Of a stretch of 64,000 nucleotides of DNA, positions 19,646 to 28,634 are shown piece by piece. Within the stretch, counting starts at the first letter, position 1, and each line of letters opens with the position of its first letter. The stretch is from Calidifontibacter indicus. GTDB lineage: Bacteria > Actinomycetota > Actinomycetes > Actinomycetales > Dermatophilaceae. The DNA is taken from NCBI RefSeq assembly GCF_003386865.1, contig NZ_QTUA01000001.1:1488001-1552000 (forward strand), written 5' to 3'. Made by a program: the position numbers and the translations under genes. The notes beneath the pieces were generated by a model, which saw only the letters and a program-made list of their open reading frames with translations, made no database searches and was not told the origin of the DNA.

Positions 19646-21094
19646 TCAGGGATGGACGTTCGGGCTCTGGTCGCCCCGCAACGCGTCGAACAGCGCGGTC
19701 GCCTTCGTGTCGTCCCACAGCACGGCTTCACCGGCGTACGTCGGGTAGGCGGCGTTCGACACCGGCACCTGCACCGACTGACCGCCCGAGGTGACGTTCT
19801 TCAGCGCCCAGGCCACCTTGAGCGCGGTGATCGGACCCATGTCCTTGTCCACCGCCAGACCCTGGGCGCCCGACTCGCCGACACCCTTGAGGTTCCACGG
19901 CACGAGCAGGTTGCTCGGCGAGGAGACCTTCGACATGAGCGCCGACAGGAACTCGCGCTGGCGCTTGACCCGGCCGAGGTCGCCCAGCGGGTCGGAGTAG
20001 CGGGCGCGCACATAGCCGAGCGCGTTCTTGCCGTCGAGGTTCTGACACCCGGCCGGCAGGTCGATGTGGGCCTTGTCGTCCTTCATCGGCTTGTCGAGGC
20101 ACATGCGCACGCCACCGACCGCGTCGACGACATTCGCGAACCCGCCGAAACCGATCTCCATGTAGCCGTCGATGCGCAGGTTGGTGGCCTTCTCGACCGT
20201 CTCGATGAGCAGCTTCGGACCGCCCAGCGAGTACGACGCGTTGATCTTGTTCTTGCGGTGCCCGGGCACCTCCACCCAACTGTCGCGGGGGAGGGACACC
20301 AAGGTCGGCGAACCGCTGTCGGGCAGGTGCAGCACCATGATCGAATCGGTGCGCTGACCCTCGATGCCGGAACCGCCGGTGCCGAGGCGCTTCGCCTCCT
20401 CGCTGGTCAAACCCGCACGCGAGTCGGATCCGACGAGCACGTAGTTGTGACCCTTGCCCGCGGCCGGACGCTCGCTGGTCGGCAGGGCGTCGACCTTGGT
20501 GACGTTGTTCCACGCGCTGTTCGCGGCCCACACCAGCGCGCCCAGCCAGACCGCGACGATCAGCAGCGGCACCAGCACCCACTTGAGCCAGCGGCGGCGT
20601 CGACGCGGCGCCGGGGTGCCGTCGCCGCCCCCGTAACCGGGACGCTGCGGCGGGGGGCCCGACGACCCGCGTCCGCCGGAGCGCACCGGGCGCCCACCCA
20701 CCGGAAGGCGCTGGGTGTCGTCGGGGCCGGGGCGACGCGGGCGGTCGGACGCCGGTGCGCCGCCGGCCTGGAACTGCTGGGTGCGGTCGGGGTCGCGCCG
20801 TGCGCCCTGCGCACCGGCGGCCGCTGCGCGGGCGTGCTGTGGACGCGGGTTCTGCGGATACGACGCTTGGGCGTTCTGCTGCGGTCGGACCGGTCGGCGC
20901 GGGTCTCGGACCGGCATCGCCTGGGTGGCATCGGCGTCGGCGGACGACGGCCGTGGCGCTCGTTGCTCGGTGCCACGTGGCGGCGCCGCACCGCGCACCG
21001 GCATGGCCCGCGATTCGTCCTGGGGTCGGCGGCGGCGCGGACGCCGGGGGGAACCGGGTCGCGTGTCGAAGGTCATCGCGTCGTCGTCAGGCAC
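19646..21094 (-). CDS. LytR-CpsA-Psr (LCP) family glycopolymer ligase
   Basis: 482 aa. The first 165 residues are a long, Pro/Arg/Gln-rich disordered cytoplasmic tail, followed by one membrane helix (about 169-191) and an extracellular LCP domain with YVLVGSDSR, GQRTDSIMVLHL and SLPRDSWVEVPG. LCP enzymes transfer polyprenyl-phosphate-linked glycans onto peptidoglycan. Start GTG at 21094, six bases after TACCCT. It is divergent from the ExoA-like glycosyltransferase and wzm/wzt, which suggests it anchors the exported polymer. The unusually long basic tail may bind partners or be phosphorylated; that part is speculative. Confidence 0.9.
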   Translation of the reverse strand: MPDDDAMTFDTRPGSPRRPRRRRPQDESRAMPVRGAAPPRGTEQRAPRPSSADADATQAMPVRDPRRPVRPQQNAQASYPQNPRPQHARAAAAGAQGARRDPDRTQQFQAGGAPASDRPRRPGPDDTQRLPVGGRPVRSGGRGSSGPPPQRPGYGGGDGTPAPRRRRRWLKWVLVPLLIVAVWLGALVWAANSAWNNVTKVDALPTSERPAAGKGHNYVLVGSDSRAGLTSEEAKRLGTGGSGIEGQRTDSIMVLHLPDSGSPTLVSLPRDSWVEVPGHRKNKINASYSLGGPKLLIETVEKATNLRIDGYMEIGFGGFANVVDAVGGVRMCLDKPMKDDKAHIDLPAGCQNLDGKNALGYVRARYSDPLGDLGRVKRQREFLSALMSKVSSPSNLLVPWNLKGVGESGAQGLAVDKDMGPITALKVAWALKNVTSGGQSVQVPVSNAAYPTYAGEAVLWDDTKATALFDALRGDQSPNVHP

Positions 21095-21100
21095 CGCGCA

Positions 21101-21106
21101 AGGGTA
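21101..21106 (-). promoter_or_regulatory. -10 element for LCP gene
   Basis: TACCCT on the minus strand, six bases before the GTG at 21094. Confidence 0.45.
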
Positions 21107-21130
21107 ACGGGGGAAAGTGTGTGCGGGCTG

Positions 21131-21136
21131 TAGCCT
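21131..21136 (+). promoter_or_regulatory. -10 element for ExoA-like glycosyltransferase
   Basis: TAGCCT, seven bases before the GTG at 21144. Confidence 0.5.
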
Positions 21137-21143
21137 GGCGGGC

Positions 21144-22211
21144 GTGCCAACCGAGGAAAAGCCCCTGCTGGGAATGTCGGTGGTCATGCCGATCCTCAAC
21201 GAGGAGCCCTATCTGGACGAGTCCGTGCGGGCGGTTCTCGACCAGGAATGGCCCGGCCCGATCGAGGTGATCCTTGCCCTCGGACCGTCGACCGACCGCA
21301 CCGACGACGTCGCCGCGCGGATCGCCGCCGACGACCCGCGGGTGCGGCTCGTGCCGAACCCCAGCGGACGCACCCCCGACGCCCTCAACGCCGCGATCGC
21401 GCACGCCCGCTACGACATCGTGTGCCGCGTCGACGGCCACGGCGTGCTGTCCAGCGGCTACCTGTTGACCGCGGCCCGCACGCTCGAGGAGACCGGCGCC
21501 GCCAACGTGGGCGGCATCATGGACGCCGTCGGCAAGACCGACTTCGAGGAAGCCGTCGCGATCGCGATGAAGAGCAAGCTCGGGGTCGGTGGTGCGAAAT
21601 TCAAGCTCGGCGGCGAGGCCGGCCCGGCCGACACGGTCTACCTCGGGGTGTTCCGCCGGTCGTGGCTGACGAAGGTGGGTGGCTACGACTCGCGCTTCTC
21701 CCGCGCCCAGGACTGGGAGATGAACTACCGCATCCGGCAGGCCGACGGTCTGGTGTGGTTCACCCCGCAGATGCGGGTGGCCTACCGGCCGCGGCCGAAC
21801 GTGCGCCGCCTCGCGCGTCAGTACTACGAGTACGGCCAGTGGCGTCGAGTGGTGGCCCGCACCCACGAAGGGTCGATCAACGCCCGTTACCTCGCCCCGC
21901 CGACGGCGCTCGCGGCCGTCGCGACGGGTGCCGTGGGTGGGTTCTTCTGGAAGCCGCTGTGGGTCTTGCCCGCCGGCTACCTGGGCGCCATCACCCTGGG
22001 TGGAGCCGCGATCTCGCGCGGGGCGCGGCCGGCGGTGCGCGCCCGGTTGCCGCTGGTGCTCGGCACCATGCACATGTCGTGGGGCTGGGGTTTCCTCAGC
22101 AGCCGGATCCGGATCGAGGAACCGGAGGGCACGGCGCCGGCCGACGGCTCGCCGGCCCCCTCGGACGCGTCGACCGGCGAGCTTTCAGGTAACTCTCGGA
22201 TCGCCGACTAG
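21144..22211 (+). CDS. ExoA-like family 2 glycosyltransferase
   Basis: 355 aa. The N-terminal GT-A domain begins with MSVVMPILNEE and carries a CRVDGHG metal-binding segment; RAQDWEMNYRIRQ matches the acceptor-site ED/RR region. Two C-terminal hydrophobic segments (about 250-300) place it at the membrane, as in the succinoglycan enzyme ExoA. Its stop overlaps the -10 element of wzm, so both genes act in the same export unit. The sugar donor is unknown. Confidence 0.85.
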   Translation: MPTEEKPLLGMSVVMPILNEEPYLDESVRAVLDQEWPGPIEVILALGPSTDRTDDVAARIAADDPRVRLVPNPSGRTPDALNAAIAHARYDIVCRVDGHGVLSSGYLLTAARTLEETGAANVGGIMDAVGKTDFEEAVAIAMKSKLGVGGAKFKLGGEAGPADTVYLGVFRRSWLTKVGGYDSRFSRAQDWEMNYRIRQADGLVWFTPQMRVAYRPRPNVRRLARQYYEYGQWRRVVARTHEGSINARYLAPPTALAAVATGAVGGFFWKPLWVLPAGYLGAITLGGAAISRGARPAVRARLPLVLGTMHMSWGWGFLSSRIRIEEPEGTAPADGSPAPSDASTGELSGNSRIAD

Positions 22212-22214
22212 GCT
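22209..22214 (+). promoter_or_regulatory. -10 element for wzm, overlapping upstream stop codon
   Basis: TAGGCT, nine bases before the ATG at 22224. Its first three bases are the TAG stop of the preceding gene. Confidence 0.45.
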
Positions 22215-22223
22215 GGCCCGGCT

Positions 22224-23057
22224 ATGACGATCATTGAACGTGTCCAGCGGATCTGGAATCACCGCAAGGTTCTGGGCACCCTGGTGAAGCGGGACCTGCG
22301 CGTCCGATACGCGCGCTCGGTGCTCGGCTACCTGTGGACCTTGATCGACCCGCTGGCGATGGCGCTGGTCTACGGCTTCGTGTTCGGTGTGATTTATCAC
22401 AACCGTGGGGTCACGGCGAGCCAAGGCGCACCGTTCGTGCTGTTCCTGGTGGCGGGTCTGCTGCCGTGGAACTGGTTCAACAACTGCGTCAACGAGACCT
22501 CCCGCGCGCTCTACGCCGAGCGACTGCTGGTGCGCTCCACCAACCTGCCGCGCGAGCTGTGGGTGATCCGGGTCGTGCTGTCCAAGGGCATCGAGTTCCT
22601 GCTGTCGCTGCCGATCCTGGTCGGCTTCATGTTGTGGTTCCTGCACTCGACGCCGACCGAGGTGCACCTCAACTACCGCCTCGTCTACTGGATCCCCGCG
22701 GTCATCCTGCTGCTCATCCTCAACATCGGAGTGGGCCTGGTGCTGGCGCCGTTGACCGCATTGGTCGACGACGTCGTCAGACTGGTGCGGATCGGCCTGC
22801 GACTGCTGTTCTACTTGACGCCCATCGTCTACTCGTTCGAACTGCTCGACCAGAAGGCCGCCTGGGCCAAACCGTTCCAGCAGGCGAACCCGCTCACCGG
22901 CATCCTCGACATGTTCCGGGTCGGGTTCCTCAGCCCGCACGACCAGCCGTCCAACCACCAGGCGTGGCTGGTCGCGATCGTCGCGTCGTTCCTCTGGCTG
23001 GCGCTCGGCATGTGGGTGTTCCGCAAGCTCGAGCCCGCGGTGTTGAAGGAGATCTGA
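22224..23057 (+). CDS. wzm: Polysaccharide ABC exporter permease (Wzm-like)
   Basis: 277 aa ABC-2 type permease with six membrane helices. The N-terminal amphipathic segment VKRDLRVRYARSVLGYLW is the hallmark of Wzm/TagG permeases that move lipid-linked O-antigen, teichoic acid or galactan. It overlaps wzt by one base (TGATG). Together they form a complete exporter for a glycan finished on the cytoplasmic side. Confidence 0.92.
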   Translation: MTIIERVQRIWNHRKVLGTLVKRDLRVRYARSVLGYLWTLIDPLAMALVYGFVFGVIYHNRGVTASQGAPFVLFLVAGLLPWNWFNNCVNETSRALYAERLLVRSTNLPRELWVIRVVLSKGIEFLLSLPILVGFMLWFLHSTPTEVHLNYRLVYWIPAVILLLILNIGVGLVLAPLTALVDDVVRLVRIGLRLLFYLTPIVYSFELLDQKAAWAKPFQQANPLTGILDMFRVGFLSPHDQPSNHQAWLVAIVASFLWLALGMWVFRKLEPAVLKEI

Positions 23058-24061
23058 TGGACCGCGCTACCGCGCTGGAACTCACCGACTGGCGTCCGAC
23101 GGCCGGCGAGAACGACCCGCCCGGCTACGACCCGGAGAACAAGCTCACCTGGGACGACTACGACTTCGGACGCGTCCCGGGCACCGTGGAGTGGAACACC
23201 GCACCCGGTGAGCCGGTGATCCGCGTGGAGAATCTCGGCATCGAGTTCCTGCGCGGCCGCAAGCGCAACCTGTCGCTGCGGGAGATCATCTTCACCGGCC
23301 GCAGCGCCCACGACAAGCAGACCTTCTGGGCGCTGCGCAACATCAACTTCACCGTGGGCCGTGGCGAGGCCGTCGGCCTGGTCGGCGGCAACGGCGGCGG
23401 CAAGTCGACCTTGCTGAAGATGATCGCCGGCACCCTGCTGCCGGACGAGGGCAAGGCGACCGTCAGCGAGGGTGTGGCGCCGCTGATCGAACTGACCGGC
23501 GGCTTCATCGGCGACCTGTCGGCCCGGGAGAACATCTACCTGACCGCCGGCCTGCACGGCATGAGCAAGGAGCAGATCGACGAACGGTTCGACGAGATCG
23601 TCGACTTCGCCGGCCCGGCGGTGCGCGACGGGCTCGACGTGCCCTACCGGCACTTCAGCTCCGGTATGCAGGTGCGCCTCGGCTTCGCGGTCATCACCTG
23701 TCTGGACGAGCCCATCATCCTGGTCGACGAGGTGCTCGCCGTCGGCGACGCCGCCTTCCGCAGCAAGTGCTACACCCGCATGGAGAACCTGCTCGACGAG
23801 GGACGCACGCTGTTCCTCGTCTCCCACTCCGAGGGCGACCTGATGCGCTTCTGCACCCGCGGTCTCTACCTCAAGGGCGGCGAGCTGGCGATGGACGGGC
23901 CGATGGACCAGGTGATGGAGCAGTACATGAGCGACCTCATGGGCGCCGACCACACCCGGCCGACCGACGCGACACGCGCCGAGAGCTGGCTCAAGCGCGA
24001 GGACTCACGGGTGCGCAACCGGTTGCGCCGCGACCAGGTGCGCGCCACCGCCGGAGCCTGA
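23057..24061 (+). CDS. wzt: Polysaccharide ABC exporter ATPase (Wzt-like)
   Basis: 334 aa. Residues 1-50 are an acidic N-terminal extension; the ATPase follows with Walker A GGNGGGKST (110-118), a divergent signature FSSGMQVRLGF typical of Wzt/TagH, Walker B IILVDEVLAVGD and switch His in VSHSEGD. The C-terminal tail is short, so it lacks the O-antigen-binding domain of Gram-negative Wzt proteins. It probably recognises a generic lipid-linked glycan. Confidence 0.92.
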   Translation: MDRATALELTDWRPTAGENDPPGYDPENKLTWDDYDFGRVPGTVEWNTAPGEPVIRVENLGIEFLRGRKRNLSLREIIFTGRSAHDKQTFWALRNINFTVGRGEAVGLVGGNGGGKSTLLKMIAGTLLPDEGKATVSEGVAPLIELTGGFIGDLSARENIYLTAGLHGMSKEQIDERFDEIVDFAGPAVRDGLDVPYRHFSSGMQVRLGFAVITCLDEPIILVDEVLAVGDAAFRSKCYTRMENLLDEGRTLFLVSHSEGDLMRFCTRGLYLKGGELAMDGPMDQVMEQYMSDLMGADHTRPTDATRAESWLKREDSRVRNRLRRDQVRATAGA

Positions 24062-24064
24062 ACT

Positions 24065-24088
24065 CCGGCGCCGCGAAGTCGGCGCCGG
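24065..24088. terminator. Bidirectional terminator hairpin between wzt and TIGR03089 gene
   Basis: CCGGCGCCG-CGAAGT-CGGCGCCGG, a nine-bp G+C-only stem. It lies directly between the two convergent stop codons. Confidence 0.6.
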
Positions 24089-24766
24089 TTACGCGTCGAC
24101 CCCCTCCGCGGACAGCCGCTGGGCGAGGGTTGCCGGGTCTGCGTTCCTGACCAACACCACCGAGCCGTCCGCCGCGAACGACGACGCCACCGACCGCAGC
24201 ACCGAGGGCAGATCACCGGTGACGAATCGGCGCGCGGTGGGCGCCGCCTCGACCAGATCGCCGTAGCTCCAGGTGCCGTCGCCGGTCACCAGAGCGGGCG
24301 CGTCGTCGTCGGCCGTCGCCCACGGGGTGAACCGGTCGCCGTAGGTCGCCAACTCCTTGGCCTCGTCCAGCGCGGTGCCGGTCGGAGCGCTCGCCTGGCG
24401 GGCGAGCGCGGCCAGGGTGACCGCGATGTCGGGCGCACCGGCGGAACCGACCTGTTCCCCGGCCACCCCGATCACGACGTCGCCGTCGGTCGACGCCACG
24501 GTCGCTCCGACCGACCAGACGGCCAGCGCCCAGTAGACCGTGCGCCAGTGTTCGGCGGGCAGCAGCAGTGCGACCCGCGTGCCCGGGCCGGCGTCGAACT
24601 CCTCCTGCAGCAGGTTGGCAGCCTTGTTCACCCAGTTGCCGACCACCTTCGCCGACAGTTCGATGCGTTCGCCGCGGGTCGGGCCCTCGGTGTCGTCGTA
24701 GTAGGTGACCCGGGGTCGAGCCGGGTCGGAGGTCAGCAGGTGTGCCAGGAGCCGGTCGGGTCGCAT
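24089..24766 (-). CDS. TIGR03089 family protein
   Basis: 225 aa. The family resembles the N-terminal part of AMP-forming ligases (YYDDTEGPTRGERIELSAK, then VGNWVNKAANLLQEEFDAGPG) but lacks the ATP-binding and catalytic loops, so it is probably not an enzyme of that class. It is almost always found near LCP genes in actinobacteria, as here. Starts at ATG six bases after TAGGCT on the minus strand. The function is unknown. Confidence 0.85.
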   Translation of the reverse strand: MRPDRLLAHLLTSDPARPRVTYYDDTEGPTRGERIELSAKVVGNWVNKAANLLQEEFDAGPGTRVALLLPAEHWRTVYWALAVWSVGATVASTDGDVVIGVAGEQVGSAGAPDIAVTLAALARQASAPTGTALDEAKELATYGDRFTPWATADDDAPALVTGDGTWSYGDLVEAAPTARRFVTGDLPSVLRSVASSFAADGSVVLVRNADPATLAQRLSAEGVDA

Positions 24767-24772
24767 GCCACG

Positions 24773-24778
24773 AGCCTA
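24773..24778 (-). promoter_or_regulatory. -10 element for TIGR03089 gene
   Basis: TAGGCT on the minus strand, six bases before the ATG at 24766. Confidence 0.5.
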
Positions 24779-24807
24779 CGGCGGTGCTTCGGGCGCGCTG
24801 GCCCTGC

Positions 24808-26331
24808 TCAGTCGAGCAGCTCGCGCACGCGCTGGATCTCGTTGTCCGACAACGGTTCCATCGCTGCCAGGTCGAGGTTGTGCCGCATCTGATCGTCGGT
24901 CACGGTGCCGAGCGCGATCGAGCTGATCGCACGGTGCCCGAGCACGTATGACACCGCGAGATCGGCGATGCCCTGGCGCCTGACGGCGTCGGCGGCCTTC
25001 GCGAGTGCCTGGGTGCGCGGATGCGCGCCCGACAGCAGGCTGCCACCGGCGTAGATCGAGTGCGCGAGCACGACGACGCCGCGCGCGGCCAGTGTCTCGA
25101 CGGCCTCCGGCAAGGGTGCCGACAGCACGTTGAACGGGATCTCGAGGTAGTCGAGTCCGGGGATGTCGAGCAGTGCTTCGGCCTCGGACGCGTGGGCCAG
25201 CGACACCCCGACCGCGGTGACCTCGCCGGTTGCCTTGTAGTCCTGGAGGCGCTGCCAGGCGCCCCCGCCGCCGAGCCCCACCTGCTCGATCCCGCTGAGC
25301 AGTGCGGCGGCGACCTGGCGTCGGCCGAGTTCGGCGAACGAACGTTCCAGGCTCGCCTCGACCCCGAGCCGGGCCATCGACGCGTCGCCGGCGAGCAGCG
25401 GCTGCAGGCGGGAGATGAACTTCAGCCGTTGGGTCAGCTGCGGCTCACCGCAACTGCGCAGGATGCGTTCGGCGTTGGCGTCGGCGCGGCCGACCTCGAC
25501 GTGGGTGACGGCGTGGTCGACGGCGCGGGCCAGCATCTGGCGCACCTCCGGCGGCGCCGAGGCGAACGGGCCGGACAGTTGCGTGCCGCCCAGGGTGAGG
25601 ACGGACTGGCTGAACAGTCGGTGGTCGCGGGCCGGCACGGTGGCGCCCTCGGCCTGCACCATCGCGTCGAGCCGGGCCATGAGGTCGACCCAGCTGATCG
25701 CCACCGGATCCTCGACACCGGAGAACAGGCGCGCCACGCGGTCGAAGTCGCTCAGCACGTCGACCGTGCAGCGGAACCGCAGCGGGTCGCCCGGGTTGTC
25801 GGCGGGCGCGAACAGCAGTTCGCCGAGGTTGCGCCGCAACCACGGGGTGACGTGTTCGCGGTCGTAGGGCTCGTGCGTCGTGGCGGCGGCCCGCCGCAGG
25901 TCGCGCACCCAGAAGCCCTCGGCGCCCAGCCCCTCGGGCACCTGGTCGATGTCGACCCGGCCGTACGCGTTGCCACCGGCGTCCATGGCGGCGAGGAGTT
26001 CGTCGACCAGGTCGGAGTCGGCGACCGGGTTGTCCCCGGTGAGGCGCACCACCCGGTCGTCGTCGTCGAGGTCGGCGGTCGCCGTCACGAACCGGCCGAG
26101 CACGTCGTCGAGCGAGCCGCGCATCACCGGAATGCCCACGCGCTGCAGATGATCGGCGATGCGGGTGTCGTAGTGCTCCTCGCTCGTCGCCACGATCACC
26201 TCGTGGCCCGATCGCGAGGCACGGCGAGCCACCAGCTCGATGAGCGGCATGCCGCCGATCGTCATGAGCGCCTTGCCGGGCAGGCGGGAGGAGTTCAGGC
26301 GGGACTGGATGACGACGCGGGTGCGGGGCAA
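24808..26331 (-). CDS. spsF: SpsF-type cytidylyltransferase fused to degenerate aldo/keto reductase domain
   Basis: 507 aa. Residues 1 to about 235 are a nucleotidyltransferase of the SpsF group (IQSRLNSSRLPGKAL, VVRLTGDNPV, EHVTPWLRR), expected to activate a nonulosonate with CTP, the PseF step. Residues 240-507 have the order and length of an aldo/keto reductase (SQSVLTLGGTQL to the C-terminal helices). By eye the Asp-Tyr-Lys-His tetrad is lost: the usual DTAxxYG region reads VEVGRADANAE, and the Lys strand reads LKFISRLQPL. The second half may therefore be non-catalytic. TTG start with GAGGA four bases upstream. It lies 122 bases after pseG and is probably in its operon. Confidence 0.82.
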   Translation of the reverse strand: MPRTRVVIQSRLNSSRLPGKALMTIGGMPLIELVARRASRSGHEVIVATSEEHYDTRIADHLQRVGIPVMRGSLDDVLGRFVTATADLDDDDRVVRLTGDNPVADSDLVDELLAAMDAGGNAYGRVDIDQVPEGLGAEGFWVRDLRRAAATTHEPYDREHVTPWLRRNLGELLFAPADNPGDPLRFRCTVDVLSDFDRVARLFSGVEDPVAISWVDLMARLDAMVQAEGATVPARDHRLFSQSVLTLGGTQLSGPFASAPPEVRQMLARAVDHAVTHVEVGRADANAERILRSCGEPQLTQRLKFISRLQPLLAGDASMARLGVEASLERSFAELGRRQVAAALLSGIEQVGLGGGGAWQRLQDYKATGEVTAVGVSLAHASEAEALLDIPGLDYLEIPFNVLSAPLPEAVETLAARGVVVLAHSIYAGGSLLSGAHPRTQALAKAADAVRRQGIADLAVSYVLGHRAISSIALGTVTDDQMRHNLDLAAMEPLSDNEIQRVRELLD

Positions 26332-26453
26332 GGAATCCTCCGGGTGCGGGCTCGACCTGTGGTTGGTGCCGATCTGCGACCCGGAACGAATCGATGGTGC
26401 GATGGGCGTTCCGGGTCTTGACGGCTCAGCATGCCAGGTTCGTGCCGCCCCGG

Positions 26454-27485
26454 TCAGTCGGCCAACAGCGCGTCGGCCACGCGCTCGCGGCCGCGTCCGT
26501 CGAACAACCGTCGGCCGCCCTCGCGCAACGACCGGCGTAGGTCGGCATCGGTGAGCAGCCGGTGCAGCGCGGTGACGGCCTCGGCGCGCTCACGCGCATC
26601 GGCGTTGGGCGAGGTCAGCGCCGGGAGGCGCCCGGCGGGCACCACCAACCCGGCCGCGGTCGTCGCGCGGTAGCCGGGTTCCTGGTTGTCGACCACGCAC
26701 ACCACGGCGGTAGGGGTGCCGACGGTGAGCAACTCCCAGACCGTCGAACCGGCCGCGCTCACCGCGAGGTCGCAACCCGCCGCCGTGGCGGCGAGGTCGG
26801 GCAGGGCCGCCACGACCTCCACCTCCTGGCCGCTCGCGACCGGAAGGCGGCGCAGCCGGATCGCCCGCTCGGGGTCGGGGCACAGCACGAGCAGGTGCAT
26901 CGGCACGCCCGTGTCGAGCAGCATCGGCACCAGCACCTCCGAGGCCCCGAACGGGTCGGTGCCACCGAACACGGCGAGCACCTTCACCGGGGCCGACGAC
27001 TGCGCCGCTGCGTTCGAGCGGGCAGCGAGGATCTCGTCGCGGAACAGCGCGTAGTCGGGGCCGGCCAACGCCACAGACCCCTCGGGCCCGCCCTCGTGTG
27101 GTCGCGCGCCGAAGTTCTGGTCGACGTACAGATCGGCGACCTGGTGTGCGCCGAAGTCGTCGTCGATGAGAGCAGCGACCCGAATACCGTTGTCGCGCAG
27201 GGATTGTCCGAGACTCGACGGAATCTCGTAGCCGTCGACGACGGCGTGGCTGAGCGGAGCGTCCAGCATCTGCTCGGCCGCCCGCACCGGCACGTCGACC
27301 TGCTCGTAACCGGCACGCACCCAGTCGATGTCGAGGCGGCCGAAGACCGTCACCGGCAAGCCGCGGCCACGCAGTTCCTGCGTCAGGGCCAGACAGCGGA
27401 CGGCGTGACCGACTCCCATCCGTCCGCCGGCATCGACCCGCACACCCACTGCGAGACCCGAGGTGGTGTCGCGGGGGAGTGACAT
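26454..27485 (-). CDS. pseG: UDP-6-deoxy-AltdiNAc hydrolase (PseG-like)
   Basis: 343 aa GT-B-fold hydrolase that removes UDP from the 2,4-diacetamido-trideoxy sugar in pseudaminic acid synthesis. The N-terminal VRVDAGGRMGVGHAVRC holds the expected catalytic His (His27); FGGTDPFG and VSAAGSTVWELL follow in the C-terminal half, as in PseG/SpsG. The ATG has a GAGGAG ribosome binding site four bases upstream. It heads the minus-strand pair with the cytidylyltransferase and diverges from pseB. Confidence 0.87.
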   Translation of the reverse strand: MSLPRDTTSGLAVGVRVDAGGRMGVGHAVRCLALTQELRGRGLPVTVFGRLDIDWVRAGYEQVDVPVRAAEQMLDAPLSHAVVDGYEIPSSLGQSLRDNGIRVAALIDDDFGAHQVADLYVDQNFGARPHEGGPEGSVALAGPDYALFRDEILAARSNAAAQSSAPVKVLAVFGGTDPFGASEVLVPMLLDTGVPMHLLVLCPDPERAIRLRRLPVASGQEVEVVAALPDLAATAAGCDLAVSAAGSTVWELLTVGTPTAVVCVVDNQEPGYRATTAAGLVVPAGRLPALTSPNADARERAEAVTALHRLLTDADLRRSLREGGRRLFDGRGRERVADALLAD

Positions 27486-27528
27486 GGGGCTCCTCGTGTC
27501 GGGGACCGCTGGGCGGGCGGCTCGATGC

Positions 27529-27534
27529 TAGCCT
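27529..27534 (+). promoter_or_regulatory. Candidate -10 element of pseB operon
   Basis: TAGCCT, about 110 bases before the pseB start. If used it gives a long 5' untranslated region in the 159-bp space between pseG and pseB. I see no clear riboswitch or hairpin there. Confidence 0.35.
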
Positions 27535-27644
27535 GAACTGCCCGGAAACCCAGGCGTTCAGGAAGGCTGCCCGACAGCGATCCGAGACGCGGAGGTCCGG
27601 GCAGTCCGCAGTCAACACAACGCGCGTCGCACGGGAGTCATCAC

Positions 27645-28634
27645 GTGAGCATCCTCGAGGGTTCGTCCATCCTGATCACCGGTGGTACCGGGTCTTTCGG
27701 AAAGGCGTTCATCACCCGCCTGCTCAAGGACGTCAACCCCAAGCGCGTCGTCATCTACTCGCGCGACGAACTCAAGCAGTGGGAAGCGCGGCAGCTGTTC
27801 AAGGACGACCCGCGGCTGCGCTGGTTCATCGGCGACGTGCGTGACCTCGACCGGCTGCGCCGTGCGATGCACGGCATCGACTATGTGGTGCATGCCGCCG
27901 CGCTGAAGCAGGTCGACACCGGCGAGTACAACCCGCACGAGTTCGTGAAGACCAACGTGCTCGGCAGCCAGAACGTCATCGAGGCGGCCATCGACGCCGG
28001 CGTCAAGAAGGTCGTCGCACTGTCGACCGACAAGGCCTCGAGCCCGATCAACCTCTACGGCGCCACCAAGCTCACCGCCGACAAGCTGTTCGTGCTCGGC
28101 AACCACTACGCCGCCGCCTACCCGACCCGGTTCGCGGTCGTGCGCTACGGCAACGTGACCGGCTCGCGCGGCTCGATCATCCCGAAGTTCCGCGCGCTGG
28201 CCGCCGCCGGCGAGTCGCTGCCGATCACCGACCTGCGCTGCACCCGCTTCCTGATCACCCTGCCCGACGCGGTGCAGATGGTGCTCGACACCTTCGAGAT
28301 GATGCAGGGCGGCGAGCTGGTCGTGCCGCACATCCCGTCGCACAAGGTCACCGACCTCGCTCAGGCCGTTGCGCCCGGCGCCAAGATGCACGACATCGGT
28401 CTGCGCCCCGGCGAGAAGCTGCACGAGGAGATGATCTCCCAGGAGGAAGGCCGCCGCGCCGTCATGGTGATGGACGGCAAGTACTACATCCTCCAGCCGG
28501 AGTTCGCGACCTGGGGTTACGAGCCGCCGAAGGACGCTGTGCCGGTGCCCGAGGGCTTCCACTGCGCGTCCGACAAGAACGACATCTGGATCGACGCCGA
28601 CGACATCCGCAAGCTGTTGGAGTCCGGGATCTGA
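27645..28634 (+). CDS. pseB: UDP-N-acetylglucosamine 4,6-dehydratase (inverting)
   Basis: 329 aa extended SDR of the PseB/FlaA1 group, the first committed step to pseudaminic acid. NADP motif GGTGSFGKAF, active-site STDKASSPINLYGATKLTADK (Thr-Asp-Lys in place of the classical Ser, then Tyr and Lys) and the family-specific C-terminus ASDKNDIWIDADDI are present. GTG start. It overlaps pseC by one base. Confidence 0.93.
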   Translation: MSILEGSSILITGGTGSFGKAFITRLLKDVNPKRVVIYSRDELKQWEARQLFKDDPRLRWFIGDVRDLDRLRRAMHGIDYVVHAAALKQVDTGEYNPHEFVKTNVLGSQNVIEAAIDAGVKKVVALSTDKASSPINLYGATKLTADKLFVLGNHYAAAYPTRFAVVRYGNVTGSRGSIIPKFRALAAAGESLPITDLRCTRFLITLPDAVQMVLDTFEMMQGGELVVPHIPSHKVTDLAQAVAPGAKMHDIGLRPGEKLHEEMISQEEGRRAVMVMDGKYYILQPEFATWGYEPPKDAVPVPEGFHCASDKNDIWIDADDIRKLLESGI

